From positions 1 to 64,000 of the forward strand of contig JANQBS010000210.1 in assembly GCA_033085395.1 (NCBI GenBank): a stretch of DNA of 64,000 nucleotides, read 5' to 3'. The DNA is from Xanthoparmelia taractica. Its lineage: Eukaryota; Ascomycota; Lecanoromycetes; Lecanorales; Parmeliaceae. Shown one piece after another: positions 32,944-44,640 of the stretch. The notes below the pieces were generated by a model. It was given only the letters and a program-made list of their open reading frames with translations, searched no databases and was not told where the DNA came from. Position 1 is the first letter of the stretch, and each line of letters starts with the position of its first letter. A program made the translations under genes and the position numbers.

Positions 32944-34649
32944 TTACTCTACCATCGACAGCGGTGTCACCTCCACAACAGGCCCCTCATACATCTTCCT
33001 CGCCCACACAACATAATAAAACACCGCAAACAAGACCACCGACCCCGTCATCAGCACACTGAAATTCATAGTCTTGGCCTCCACCGGCGTCGCGACAGGC
33101 CAAAAGCTAAAAAGAAAGATGATAATCCCAAAGACCACCGCAAACGCATTCAACAGAATCCCAAAGAGGCCCCGAAGATGGAACGGTCCCCAAACAAGCT
33201 GATTAGCCTCGCCCGTATCACTCTCGACGTTCGTCGCTTTACGGATCGCACCCGTGCATCGACGCCAGAGCAGCAGGCTTTCGGTAATGACGTACGAGGC
33301 GTAAAGACTACTGACGCCGAGGGAGACGACGTCGTTGAAGGCCGCGGAGGAGCCGAAGTTGATGAGGCCGATAAGGCAGGCGACGAAGGATGTTATCATG
33401 ATGGCGAGAAAGGGGACTGAGGTTTTGGATTGGACCTGGCGAGATGATCTGTCAACGAGCCGAGAACAGTATACATTTTAAGGAAAGTGATAGAACGGAC
33501 CTTGCTAACAGTCCGCCATCCCGGTAAACCGCGGTCGCGCGCGAACGCCCAAATTAAGCGGGATGCCGTGGCGATGAAGGCAATGGTCGAGGCTATATCC
33601 ATTACGATCATAATAGCAATGAGAACGGACGACCCGGCTTTTGAGCCCGTGGCGTCGTAGAAGATTTGCATGAACGGATAGCCCAGGGATCCAGTCGGGC
33701 TCGCCAGAGCAGCGGTGATGTCGGCTGTGACGAAGAGGACCGCGATGACGATGGCGAAGCCGAGGCTTCCGTTGAGGACAGTGGTGGTTAGCATCGACTA
33801 TGGTACTACCACTGCGGCGTTTTGGATTTCCTCAGCCATGTGGACGGCGCTGTCGCACCCAAACATTGCGTAGACGCTGCCGATGAGACCTATGAGGAAG
33901 GATAAACCCTGTGTAGGCCATCCGCCGCCATTGGAGAACTGTGTGAAGACGTCGTGGGCTGAGGCTTTGTTTGGAGCCAGATGGACCACTGGAATCAACA
34001 CGGCAAAAAACCCAGCCACGTGCAGAACCAAGATGAATGTTTCGATTTTAGGTAATAAGCTCGTAGCGGCAGTATTGATCAATACAGCAATAATGACAAT
34101 GGCCCAGAAGAGCAAGGTTCCGTGCCATAATTCAGGTACGTAGTTGTCATGATTCAACTGGATCAAAGCCACAATCAAAGCACCGCCAAAGTACCCACCT
34201 CCCGCAAGAAGCGCCTGCCATCCACAAATCACCAACCAGCCCATGATGTAGCTAAGAAATCTACGACACCATGGAGGCGCGAGCATCCAGACCCAGTGAT
34301 ACTGGCCGCCGGCGGTAGGAGCCATGGACGCCAGCTCCGCCATGGTCGTGAAGACAGCAATTGTTCCGATCCATACCAGAAGGTAGCCGTATACAAGACC
34401 GGCGGAACCTCCGTTTGTCAGACCAGTGGTAAAAAGGATCAGCGATCCCTCCCAGGTAATCAATATCGTGCACGTGAACCCGAGCATGCTGAGGAATCCA
34501 AATCGCCGCTCAAGCACCGACTTCTTACCGAGTCGAGCCAGCACTTGCGCATCCCTCTTTCCTTTGGTCACCGGCTGGATGTCAGAATTAAAAGGCCCTT
34601 TTTCCATACGAGCTTCGTCGGTCGGGTGAGGCCCATCGGTAAGCTTCAT
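32944..34649 (-). CDS. APC-family amino acid/GABA-type permease with one in-frame TAG
   Basis: Plasma-membrane importer of amino acids, GABA or choline-like amines. Exons 33501-34649 and 32944-33435 join through GT-AG intron 33436-33500 into one 546-codon frame; it is unbroken except for TAG at 33798-33800. Before the stop lie GFTCTILITWEGSLILF, GLTNGGSAGLVYGYLLVWIG, MAELASMAPTAGGQYHWVWM and AVHMAEEIQNAAVVVP; after it SMLTTTVLNGSLGFAI, ASRLIWAFARDRGLPGW and more membrane helices, about twelve in all. The position is normally Arg or another residue in VP-x-SM; one transition from TGG or CAG would create TAG. No splice option removes it. Either a very young pseudogene, a strain-specific null or readthrough. 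Start ATG 34649; M15 is an alternative. Confidence 0.8.
33798..33800 (-). other. In-frame TAG in the permease
   Basis: Context on the coding strand is CCA TAG TCG (Pro-stop-Ser), codon 284 of 547. The frame is fully conserved on both sides. Confidence 0.85.
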
Positions 34650-37600
34650 GTTTGCGGCCGGACGCTGTACTGTGTAGATTCGATGAAGTTGCTAGTAAAT
34701 GATGGCGAGGCTCTTTGAAATATCTCGCTCTTAACTGCAAGTAGTCGTATAGGTAGCGACGTTCTTACTGAGAGTTCCTGGATTACCCCCAAATATGCTC
34801 GCACATGGCTCGATGCACAGAAGATTACAGATGCGGATATAGGCTACGAATCGTGAAATCAGATCGAGGCGCTTCTTTCCGTGCAGAATCGGATTCAGCT
34901 AATCAATGTAAGGCGATGTGGAGGTAGATAACACGTTCCGAAGGATTGAAAGGATTCATACTACTGGAGGACCCTGTTGACATTCCACGTCTTCGCGCAT
35001 TAGTGCTGGGACTAGTCATGCGCGCAATTGTCTAAGTGTGCCCCACGATCTCTCTCGAGAGGGTACGCCCAGCTCAGGGCAATGACCAGCCAAGATGGAG
35101 TCCATCGCTAGTTTAGCGAATCGAACTTGCCTTTTGATAAGGCCTATTCCTTCTACTGACGATCCGGCAGCACAGTCCCAAACTACCACAGCCACGAGTC
35201 CATTACCTTGCTGGCAAGTGCACTAGAGATTAGTATTCTGTGGCTAACGTATTGGCGCTGCAACTGCAAGTTTTCTTCACATTTCATTGGCAAGCTCAAG
35301 CTCAGACTCATGCGAAATGCATAGCTGCAGAGATCGGGCAATCTGCCCCTCATACTTGCGCCATGTAAACCCTGCTGCTAAGATACCGTTCAGCTGCACG
35401 GCAGTCTCTCTCCATTACTCGATTTGTAGTACCCATTATCCCAAGTCACGGCTGTTTTGCCTTCCTGAAGCCTGCCTCTTTCCGGTCTCCGCATTAAATA
35501 GCAAAGCATAGGCGTCTTCCAACACGCACTTTTAGTCACCTCGTCGCTAATGTCTATATCTACGACCTTAAGCTATGTACTCAACGAGTCTCAGCTCCTT
35601 GAAGCCTTCATGTCTTTTGGGCGAGCAGCCTCGTTACAGGCGCAAGAGACGAGAGAAGGCTGAGGACGAGAGGGGTGGAATAGGGTATAGCAATGTCCGT
35701 TATGTTTTCCACCTGCAGCATAGGCATAATGCGGGGCACGACGGGAGAGTTACAGCCGGGGAATAGTTCGCCAGGGGTAGGAACTTTGCATATGCTGAGC
35801 ACATCCGTTTCTACCCCCAATGAGGTCTCTGCATATGCTGAGTATATGCGTTCTACCCCGAATGAGGTTTATTACGACTACCTGACAAAGCATTTACTAA
35901 GCTAAGCGCATGCTAGGTACTACACTCACAAACTCATAATAGCAGGGTCAGAATCTGCAACGCACGCTATGCATATACTAGGTCCAGCGCGAATTGGATT
36001 GAAACTACTTATGACACATGTGTGCAAAGTAGAATATAAAATGGAAAAAGGCGAAGCAGCTACTCAATGTCGAAGTCAGAACGGAAAAAACTGGTTAGGT
36101 ACATGATTTATACATATGCCAAAGCATATTCCCCCTATAGGAGAAGCAGGAGCAGCAAGCAAGGAAGAACAATGCGCCGAAGCGCCGGATCAGAAACCAG
36201 TGGGGTATATGCTATCTGTAAACATAGCATCACGAGGATATTGCTTCAGGCAGCCTCGTCACGCTGGCGGGCAGACTAGCGCATACCGGCTGCGCAGAAA
36301 GTCAGCGTTGCATATGCAGAGCGTATGCTGTGCTTACCAGCGCGGCCCTTAGTGGCTGGGTGGGGGCGCTTAGTGGGAGGGGCCCTCTAATCTAACACTT
36401 AGTCGTGGCATCTGACTCGATCCAGCAGGTGAAGCTCAGCGTTAGCTGTGCCTTTTTTCGCTCCACAGTATCAACGCGTAATGCTTTGCTTGAACCTCTC
36501 GACGGGTCCGCCTGCTGTAGATCGGACACGCTGTATGACTGACAGAGCTTTATTTGTAGCTCTTTGAGAAACCGAAAGAAGACCGGATTCGTCTAGCGTA
36601 TATGCGCACGACTGGGAGGTGGAAACTGTCTCGACATTCGCTTGAGTTGAAACGGCAACGTTGGCTCCCTTAGAAATAGTACTAATACTCCCCCCCTTGG
36701 ATCCCAGCGTTAGTGAAAAGTAAAGGCTAGAATTAAGGCGAGTACTTACCTGTAATCAAAGTCGGATATTGTTGACTTGTGATTGTCTTGACAATCATAA
36801 AGAAGAGTAGGATAATCGATCGACGGGTAATTTTTGTCTAAATCTATGCTTCGATTCCTTTATTCGGCCAATCTCCGCCCTCATGCTGGCAGATGTCGAC
36901 CGTTGATCAACAAGCGAGGAAAACCGTCAACGGTTACCATATCGATGCCTAGATTGATCCAAGAAAGTCAAGTGGCTCTCGTGACAACCCTCGTAATTAA
37001 GAAAGGCTGACACTTAGTTCAACAAAGAGGTGTTGAGATGTGTGAATTCTTGCATAAACAGGCGTCACAGTCCATCCTTTCTGCTCGGTGCAAGTTAGGG
37101 ATTATAACTGGCGGAAGCCTCAAGAAAAATCCACAAGTCTGCGAAAACAGTCGTTGACAAATTTCGCTAGCGAGCCACTGTTTTATTCTCAAGCACACCA
37201 ATTCAATTCTAAGACCATGTCACCGGCGCCTTGCTCGGCAATCTCCTGACTCGAATTTTGGCGTTCCGAGGAAATACAAAGGTACAAGAAAAGGTACGGG
37301 GGACTGTTCACCGCGCGGGGTTCATCAGTGAAGCATTAAGACAGATCAGAAAGTCCAGATACCAAACAGATAAGCAAGGCCTAAGTGCCATGAGCATATC
37401 TCTCCAAATTTATATGGTGGTGTACCGAGTAGTCGAGCAAATACGTTTCATCAAAAGATATATAGATTTTTAATTTCTGACGATGATGGTGGCCCCCTCC
37501 TGGTGGCAATAGAGCGACCATATGTTGTGAGCTGGGCTCCTCGATCCTACAAGAATTCTTCTTATCTTGCAGCATCTGCAATGCATTCGGTGTTTCTCCA

Positions 37601-39023
37601 CTAGCTTGAAAGAATCGTAGTGATGTTCCATGTATAGCCTACGACCTTTCGCTTCAACCTCGAGGCCTGCTGAAGAACGCGTGGCTCTGTGGAGTCTTCA
37701 ATCAGCTCTGCGAAAATTCTATCGAGGATACTCTTCCTCAAGACGTCGGTATAGACTGCCCACAGCTTACACCCTTCCACTCGCTGGGGGGGCATCAGGG
37801 GTTATTTGCTGATTAAAGGGCCACTCAAATCCTACTGATCAAAAGGCTCAGCATACCTATCCACCAAGAATATTCTATCGTGTAATACCATAAAAGCTGA
37901 CATACCGTTCCAATTCGGATCTCACTGGAGCTGATTTTCCTTGAGGCGTTCCGTATTGCTATAACTTTTTCGGACCTACACTTTCGACGTTGAAGTCCCC
38001 ACCGGGGTCCTTCTTCCGCACCTGACCTGATTCGACTTTTATAGTCAGCTCCGACCGCAAATTCCTCAGGTAGTGCTTGTATGGAGCCCGATTGTGTTTT
38101 CCTAGATCGGACAGGTGGGTTGATATCTTCGCTTCTATAATCTTCAATTGGTGCCTCTTCTGGACTGATACTCATGACATCTGGGTCCTTTGAATTTTGT
38201 GCTTGATTTGCAGTGCTTTTTGGCCCGATCCTTATGGTCTCAATCAATCCAGGCAGCCAGAATGATCTGGCTCGTCTGAGGGACTGGCTGCATCTCAATT
38301 TCCAATAATGACTTAAGGCATCTCCTGTAGTATCAAAAATCCTACTGGCAACTTCGTATCTCTCACTGTAGGCGCCAGAGATCCTACTGCCTTTGCACTC
38401 AGTTTGTCCAGCCAAATAGCAAAGACTGGGAGAAGCTTCCCCGGACTCTCAGGGATGCAGCCTTTAAATATCGGTCACTTACTGTTGCTGGTGCTGATAT
38501 TATTGCTTAAGCTGGGTTTTATTTTCTAGCATGCCGAACACCCGTATCCTCAAGCCTCCGACCTGTCGCATGTAGAAAAAGAAAGAGCGCCCTTTGTTGT
38601 TGAGCTTGCCAACGTTCATGAAGTTGAAGCCCCGATTGGCAGAGTTCCATGAACAGCACATGGAACTGTAGTGCTACCTATTTAGTGGAATGGAAGCCGG
38701 GCCTACTATACCAGTGACCTGTGTGAACATATAGTGAAACGACGTCGAACCGGTCGCTTCATAGTAACTCTGAGTATTTTGGTATTTTGTCAGAAAATAT
38801 AAGAGTCTCCTTTGGTCGTCTTGCTACCAAGGCTATTCCGGCGTCTGTCATTTAGAGCTAAGCAGATGCATACCAACTTCTGCCTTGGACGCCTAGAGCT
38901 ACCAATCGTATGTCAGATAAGTTGCACTTTACAACCTGCACTCGAATTTCTATCTCTTCCCCTTATAGTCGAAACATAGGAATGTAATGGTCAGGCTCGT
39001 TAAATAGAAGTTTTATGTAATGC
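34650..39023. other. 4.4 kb without a supported gene
   Basis: It contains the permease promoter at its left end, a 43 bp tandem repeat (35788-35873) and scattered GCATATGCTGAG-like motifs up to 36325. Frames at 37825-38415 (minus, 196 codons) and smaller ones show no family. The 35575-36350 part looks like eroded repeat DNA. Confidence 0.4.
35788..35873 (+). repeat. 43 bp tandem duplication
   Basis: Two units starting GCATATGCTGAG at 35788 and 35831, each followed by TTCTACCCC-AATGAGGT with a few changes. Related GCATATGC motifs recur at 35969 and 36310. Confidence 0.75.
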
Positions 39024-40585
39024 CTAAACAGCAGGGTTTTTAAGTATCTGACAAGCCGTCCTTACTGGAGTATAAGAACTCGAAAAGTCGAGAATATTGG
39101 AAATCATCGTCGCTGCGCGAAGCTTGTGCGCCTTACTGAAGTATAAGCTGTAGGTCGCTTTGAGAATCTCATGACCTTGACTCTTGGCCTTTTCACATCG
39201 CGCAAGATACTCCGCTTTGGCCTGGTCCTGGATAGTTTGATCTGCATCCTGAAGTATCTTCTTCTGATCCTCGCTCAGCGGACAGACAATCTTTCTTGTC
39301 TCATGTGGTGGAAGTTTGACAAGCACGTTATCGCCATCGATGATTCTGGATTTAGTTGTTCGTTTGATCATCAACTTATCCAGGACTAGTTGCATCTCAT
39401 TGATATTCCGCTTCAGCTCGTCGTCCGATAAGCTATGGAGGCGGGCTTTCATATTCTCTATCCTCCTCCCGATCGCACGATATACCTTTTCTGTCATCTT
39501 GAACATATCGCGCTCGTCCGCCCACCACGACTGCTCGATTGCTTCGACCATTATCGTTATATCAATGAACGATTTGCTTCATGGCGTGGCCGAATAGTCA
39601 TATACGTGTAGCAGATTCTCTTTGTACTGGGTCGTTATTCTCTCACGGTGCTTTCTACTAGACTCGTGCTTTCTCTTATTATTATCTGAGTTGCCGGTAA
39701 CGATGCGGACTGCTCTTTCTTGTAGTCGAAGATAAGTGTGGGTGTTGGCGCGATATTCTACTTCGTATTATGAAACTCGTCGACGTGGATCTGGCCGAGA
39801 GTGAAATTATGTTTGAAAATGCCCTTGATTATCCCTTTCACATGGGCTTTATACGAGTCGGGCGTTGTCAGCATCAAGAATCTCTCTTGTCTCACTTGAG
39901 CTCCATCGCCCTCTACGCATTCGAGCAGTTTCACATTCGCAGCGATTAGAGGCTTCGCGTTGACATTTTGATATCTAGTCGAGCCATGTGCATAGAAGAC
40001 GCGAAGTTGCATAATCTTACGGTCTTCAAGATCTACAAGCTTGATTATTTCCTGATATCAACGATAGGGTCCAATCGAACATATGACAGGGTCATTGGAA
40101 GTATGACAACAACGTTGCAGTGGATTAACGACTGTCTTTTGCTTGTTGGAATTTGCCACCGTGTGAGCGCCGTCGAAGACACAGCGATTTCTTTTGAAAC
40201 TGAACAGATCTCATCCGTGTAGACGATACTCCTTAACATTTTGCCTTCCATTGTCTTCGACTAGAAATTTGGTATCTGTTATACTCTTGGGGTAAGATTG
40301 ACAAAGTAGTCTACCTCCAATCGTAGTACAAACTTGTGGTCGTCCTTGAAGCTATGCCCAATCGAGTACTTGTACTGTGTTGTGCGTTGAAATGCTGAGG
40401 TGCATGCGAGGCACGTTGGCTTGAGTCAAATCTCGCAAATGGCCTTCGAAGAACAGCATGTCGATCTCCTGCGTTCCCTTCTCGCCGCCGGGCTGATCCT
40501 GGATGTGTTGCAGAAAGAAGTCGCGCGAGCGATCCAGCTTCTTCGGCTTGAGGGACCATACAGGCAAGATTTTAACAAATGGCAT
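39024..40585 (-). pseudogene. SNF2-like helicase relic
   Basis: Coding resemblance runs leftward in three or more frames. Near the start at about 40585 is MPFVKILPVWSLKPKKLDRS, then IDMLFFEGHLRDLTQANVPRM, then KDDHKFVLRLEVDY in another frame at about 40300. 40012-39758 reads QLRVFYAHGS followed by LTTPDSYKAHV and IHVDEFHNTK, fitting helicase motifs Ia to II (a DE-H box). 39551-39024 reads MIKRTTKSRI, VKLPPHETRKIVCPLSEDQ and YFSKAHKLRAATMISN, which fits the linker of fungal SNF2-type ATPases. Walker A and the C-terminal RecA lobe motifs were not found. Indels and stops leave it dead. Confidence 0.5.
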
Positions 40586-40596
40586 TATGTTAGTGG

Positions 40597-41671
40597 TTGG
40601 TTGTAAAGAAGAAGAAAAATTTGAAGCGGGAAATCGTGCCCCAGCACTATACAGACGTCCACCGCGCAGCTGTTTTCGCCGCGGCAAAGACTTTGGTCGG
40701 ATCGACCTGGCATTACGAGATCGGTTTTGGAGCCTGGGAATTTCATGGTGATGAAGGGGAAGATCAGGGATTCGAGTATTACATTGATCCTGTGGCATCG
40801 CGGAAAGTCCATTAGGGACACGAATTGCACGTTGGACGTGTATGTCATATACAGAACAACCGCTACGATTACGGAAAGAAGAACGCCGAAGCTCTAGTCA
40901 AGTCAAAGAAAAGATCTATCGCTTTCGCCTTCGCTACAGCGAAAGGAAAGCGCTAGAAGAAGGAGATCATGGTGGAAGATAAGATGAAGATCAAGTAAGA
41001 GGATAGCGTCGAGAAGTCGATTCTTGATATAATAAGATTGAAGGACTTAGAATCTAAAGAAGACAATAATTCTGAAGGGACTCAGGAAACGAGCTTACGA
41101 ATAAAATTGGCCAAGGCTTAGCAGAAAGTAGTTGTTATAGGATTCACGATCGAATAAATCCATCGCATTATGAACTTACTTGTTGGCCGACTTAGGGAAG
41201 CAGCTAAACTTATTAAGGCTGTAGCTAAGAAAGATTCTTTCGCGAAATCTAATTAAGCGGAGAAGCTAGCAAATTTCGCGAAGGAGAACAAGGCAGTCGT
41301 GAATGGGATATTAGATTCGCTGAATCTGGAAGTGTAGGAATTAAACAAGTGCTTTCCAAAGATAGCAGACCGTGTGCTGCAGCACGCGTAGAATGGATCA
41401 ACTGAAGAATTTCGCGCGTGGCTTAATGCGCTATCTAACAACCTTGAGAAGCTAGAAGACCTGGATGACACTTATCAAGATTGACTAGCCAACGAAATCT
41501 CAATCGCTCGATCTTCATCACTGCCGCCAGAGGAACGAGAAAAGTATTGTCTTAAAACATCCTTTCTTTCTAAACACGTTTCACTATTTAAGTTCCCTCG
41601 TTTTACTCGAATATATAGAAGATAATTGAAAGAAGACATGAATATGAGATAGATGCGTATGATTGTAAATA
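40597..41671 (+). pseudogene. Unidentified gene, 5' part, killed by stop codons only
   Basis: One frame stays collinear for about 355 codons with roughly eleven stops (TAG, TAA and one TGA; for example 40951-40953, 41011-41013, 41116-41118, 41335-41337) and no visible indel. Each stop could be one C-to-T change from CAG, CAA or CGA, the RIP signature. Content is charged and helical (VGRLREAAKLIKAVAKKDSF, EKLANFAKENKAVVNGILDS, EFRAWLNALSNNLEKLEDLD). Only 11 bases separate its first open codon from the minus-strand helicase relic, so the true start is uncertain. The frame is cut at 41672 by a Mutator-like element and resumes at 42801. I do not recognise the family. Confidence 0.6.
41663..41671 (+). 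repeat. 9 bp target-site duplication, left copy
   Basis: TTGTAAATA directly precedes the element; an identical copy follows it at 42792-42800. Confidence 0.9.
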
Positions 41672-41774
41672 GGCAAGGGATGCGCGTACACCCCTTTATT
41701 CTAGGCGTACACCCCCCTAACTCTTAGGCGTACACCCCTCAATATGCTGGGCGTACACCCCCCTAAATCAGGTT
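41672..41774 (+). repeat. Left TIR with tandem GGCGTACACCCC motifs
   Basis: Motifs GCGTACACCCC occur at about 41683, 41707, 41732 and 41753, with AT-richer spacers of 12-14 bases. The unit near 41742 (CAATATGCTGGGCGTACACC) is not in the right TIR. It ends in CTAAATCAGGTTAGC, matched inverted in the right TIR as GCTAACCTGATTTG. Confidence 0.85.
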
Positions 41775-42410
41775 AGCAAGTCATATTTTGCGCCCGCAGG
41801 AGACTTCTCCTGGAAAACTATCAATCCCACACCAATATTAGCCTGTAATCTAGTTATGTGATCGAAAAATCAGTGCGGAATCCGCTATCCAGGCTTCTCC
41901 GAATAGTTCTCCATTTCTATAGCTATTTTGACCTGCATTCTAGCTATTTCCATGGAGAACCTACAGTCAGCACTGAGTACGACTTTTAATCGTTCAAATT
42001 AATCAATCCTTTCATTATTCTTCTTTCATTAGCATCTTTTCTAATTGGCCAGCCACTTAAATAACTGATCTGCTAGCCCAGCAGCATCTCTATATGCCCC
42101 CTATTAGAACTGTAGAACTTTAAACTAACTCTCATAACTCGGTGCGTATGAGATATCATGGCCTAGGCCTCGCCCACGTCCTTCATTAGCAGTTATAATA
42201 TTATATAATCGATCAGTGAGTATCTCACGGCCTCGCCCACGTCTCCGCCTATAGCTACCTTGCTTACGATCTTCGTCTCGCTGTCGAGTAGTAGGAGATT
42301 TAAAGAACGCGATCGCAATAGTTTTCTTCTCTTGTTGGGTCACTTCTTGAGTAATTATAGCATCGACGAAGCGAGTTTCGAAGTGAAAATTATAGAGGGG
42401 TCTCTGACTA

Positions 42411-42512
42411 AGATAAGAAAATCGCTGAATGACGAAAGACTCGATAGAAAGTTTCTAAGTGAGATTAGAAAGTCGCTGATCGATAAAAGACTCGATAGGA
42501 GATTTCTAATTG
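42411..42512 (+). repeat. 51 bp tandem duplication inside the element
   Basis: Units 42411-42461 and 42462-42512 begin AGATAAGAAAATCGCTGA and AGATTAGAAAGTCGCTGA. Both keep frame in the 42260-42550 ORF, duplicating a KxxRKSLxDxRLDR-like segment. Confidence 0.8.
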
Positions 42513-42702
42513 ATCGATCTCTGAGTATTAGTTATCGCTTGTTTAAATAGTGCTCGGGAGTACTTAAAACCTGATGAATCACGTGTTGTAGAGTTCTCAG
42601 GATCGTGTTGGCGACGTCTCTTATTGCGTGCTCCTGAAGATCGCCCTGCGGGACTTTAATATTTGGTGTGAGGAACGTATGTTTCTTCGCCCGCAAAATA
42701 GA

Positions 42703-42791
42703 TGGGGGCTAACCTGATTTGGGGGGGGTGTACGCCTAAGAGTTAGGGGGGTGTACGCCTAGAATAAGGGGGTGTACGCGCATCCCCTGCC
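42703..42791 (-). repeat. Right TIR of the Mutator-like element
   Basis: Inverse of the left TIR, including CCTAACTCTTAGGCGTACACC and TTATTCTAGGCGTACAC. A run of nine G at 42720-42728 marks where the extra left-end unit is missing. Confidence 0.85.
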
Positions 42792-42800
42792 TTGTAAATA
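42792..42800 (+). repeat. 9 bp target-site duplication, right copy
   Basis: TTGTAAATA, identical to 41663-41671. Confidence 0.9.
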
Positions 42801-43092
42801 AAGTGCTTAAGGAGTCCTAGGATCGATCGATTTTCGCAGAGGAGAAGAAAGAGATTCGAAAGTGAGAACTTCGATAAGATATAATCTTTCTATCAGAATA
42901 TCTGATGATAATTTAGAATCCTAAACACGAAGGTGTCAAAAAATAAAATTTCATCTTCTTTCTTGTCTACTGGCCTCAAGAACGAAACGGCCATATCTAA
43001 AGAGACAAATATTACGATCCAGGAGATTCAGGATACCAAGCAAACACTAGTGTCGTTCCTGTCGTTCTTAAGTATCTTAATCGAGCCATTCT
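42801..43092 (+). pseudogene. Unidentified gene, 3' part after the Mutator-like insertion
   Basis: If the element and one target duplication are disregarded, the frame of 40597-41671 continues here as VLKES, RSIFAEEKKEIRK and similar, again with C-to-T type stops. At a run of A near 42940 the open frame shifts by one base and continues as LSTGLKNETAISKETNI, IQEIQDTKQTLVSFLSF to TAG 43090-43092. It is probably the C-terminus of the same gene. Confidence 0.5.
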
Positions 43093-44640
43093 AGATAGAA
43101 TAATACACACACAATACACTCATCAAGATTTTGACTTTAGTGCTTTCTTTGCTCGTTCCACTAGCTAGGATTTGGGATTTCCTGGATCCGTGTATCTTTA
43201 ACATTGGTCTGCTCCGGCAGCGAGACCAGGCTGAGGTACGTGTAATGGAGGAGCAGGTCCGCGGGTCCCCAGGGCGGGAGGAGAGCGACGTTCTCTCCGC
43301 CAAGGACATTTTCGCGAACCGTCGTGTCAATTTTGCCTCACGCGCAGGCTTGTCCACGAAGTGAGCCATTCCAATGTGCATTTTCGCACGGAAGGAAGAG
43401 AATGACAGAACAGTCTTGAACAGATGAACAGGATCAAAGAAATTGACGTCTTTATGTGTAGCTTGAGATACGCTCTTAGAGCCTTAAGTAGGCAATCTCT
43501 AAGACGCTATCGTCACTGCTTGACGGCGTAAGTTGAGCAGCGATAGTTGAGCTTTGACGTAGTTTTTCGTGGTGGAGATAGTCCTTGGCAGATATTTTAA
43601 AGTGTCAAGATCCCTCAATAACTCAAAGATCTCGAGAAAACTCTGATAGCTCTATCTACTTAATCCGGACACTTGATATCACAGCCCAAACATTGTCGTA
43701 AATATTTTAAGCTCAGCGCGCGCTCTTTCGTGAAGAACTTTCTCACTGAGATCAACTACAGATAAGCGTCTTAATAGCGGCGATATGCTCTTCTTATGTC
43801 CCGTCGTATCTGGCTCGAGTGCTAGCTTATCCAAATCATTATCAAAGTCTTTCATCGGTACTTCTGAAGATGTGGGGGCAGAAGGGCGGTTGGGCACAAG
43901 CATTGGTGAGTCGTTTATGTCTTCGTTCGCGCTGCTTAAAGGCCTCGTAATCCGCACGGAGGCTGTCCAGCGTTAGTCCAGGCTGATTCCAGGCCTCCGC
44001 GCTCTCTTGGACGAGGTCATTGAGATCGGCGCGGGTAAGGTCATACAGATCAACCAGCAGATTCTGGTAGTGGATGTATACTCTGTAAAGAAGCACCCAG
44101 ACCGGCGTGAGTATCGGGGCTCCGAAACGCGGGGCCGGGAGGGGGGAGAAGGGGGAGGGGCGGGCAACTTACGGCAGGGCGCACTCGCGCCACTTGGCCA
44201 AGAACGCTAAACCGATCGCGTTCCTTGTCGAGGGCACCGCTGGCGGTCATTGAACGATTGGAGATTCTGCCATATGTTGCCTCAAGAAGGGGGGAAGGAG
44301 GGCATGGAGGGACGAACGCGACGGTCGACAGCGTTGATGCGACGGATCTCAGGTGCTCGTCCACCCTATCGACAAAATCTGGAACGGCCTACATCCCGAG
44401 TCTTTAACAAAGCGCACAATCAGCAACAGGAGGCAGCGCCACGGCGGTCAACGCGGCGTACCAACTCCGCGTGGCCGACTGGCGACGCCGGTATATCGAC
44501 ACCGAAGAGCTGCCTCGCTTCTCCTTCTGCCAATACTGGATATCTATGCGTCTCCCCCCGCAACACGGCCAGAATAAATGCGGATTTCCTTTGGTGTACG
44601 GATTACACCTGTTCTAATCCTTCTCGTTGAGGTAACGTCT
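43093..44640 (-). pseudogene. Unidentified degraded coding region
   Basis: Several minus-strand frames look protein-like in succession: about 44600-44420 (EARQLFGVDIPASPVGHAEL), 44364-44170, and 44096-43842 (YRVYIHYQNLLVDLYDLT, EAWNQPGLTLDSLRADYEA), then 43957-43679. A GT-AG pair (about 44099-44174) joins the middle parts only with a phase mismatch. I do not recognise the family. 43093-43670 holds nothing clear. Confidence 0.3.

Larger units (their letters stand above)
41672..42791. mobile_element. Non-autonomous Mutator-like element, 1120 bp
   Basis: Long terminal inverted repeats of about 90-110 bp start GGCAAGGGATGCGCGTACAC on the left; the right end inverted starts GGCAGGGGATGCGCGTACAC. 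Flanking 9 bp duplications are perfect. Long TIRs with a 9 bp duplication are the hallmark of Mutator-like elements. Each TIR contains the motif GGCGTACACCCC in tandem with spacers: three such copies plus the outer one on the left, two plus the outer one on the right. No transposase is encoded. The interior is AT-rich with a 96-codon frame (42260-42550) holding a 51 bp duplication. Confidence 0.88.

Noticed and set aside
33780..33820. An intron removing the permease TAG
   Set aside because: No GT-AG pair keeps the frame without deleting the conserved AEEI region, and there is no pyrimidine tract before the TAG.
40597..41671. Reading UAG/UAA as glutamine (alternative code)
   Set aside because: Intact genes in the window use UAA, UAG and UGA as terminators and CAG/CAA are still used in the same frame. 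RIP explains the stops.
41683..41765. Regular GGCGTACACCCC repeats with 12-14 base spacers looked like a tiny CRISPR array
   Set aside because: They lie within terminal inverted repeats of a transposon in a fungal genome, spacers are shared between both ends, and no cas-like gene exists.
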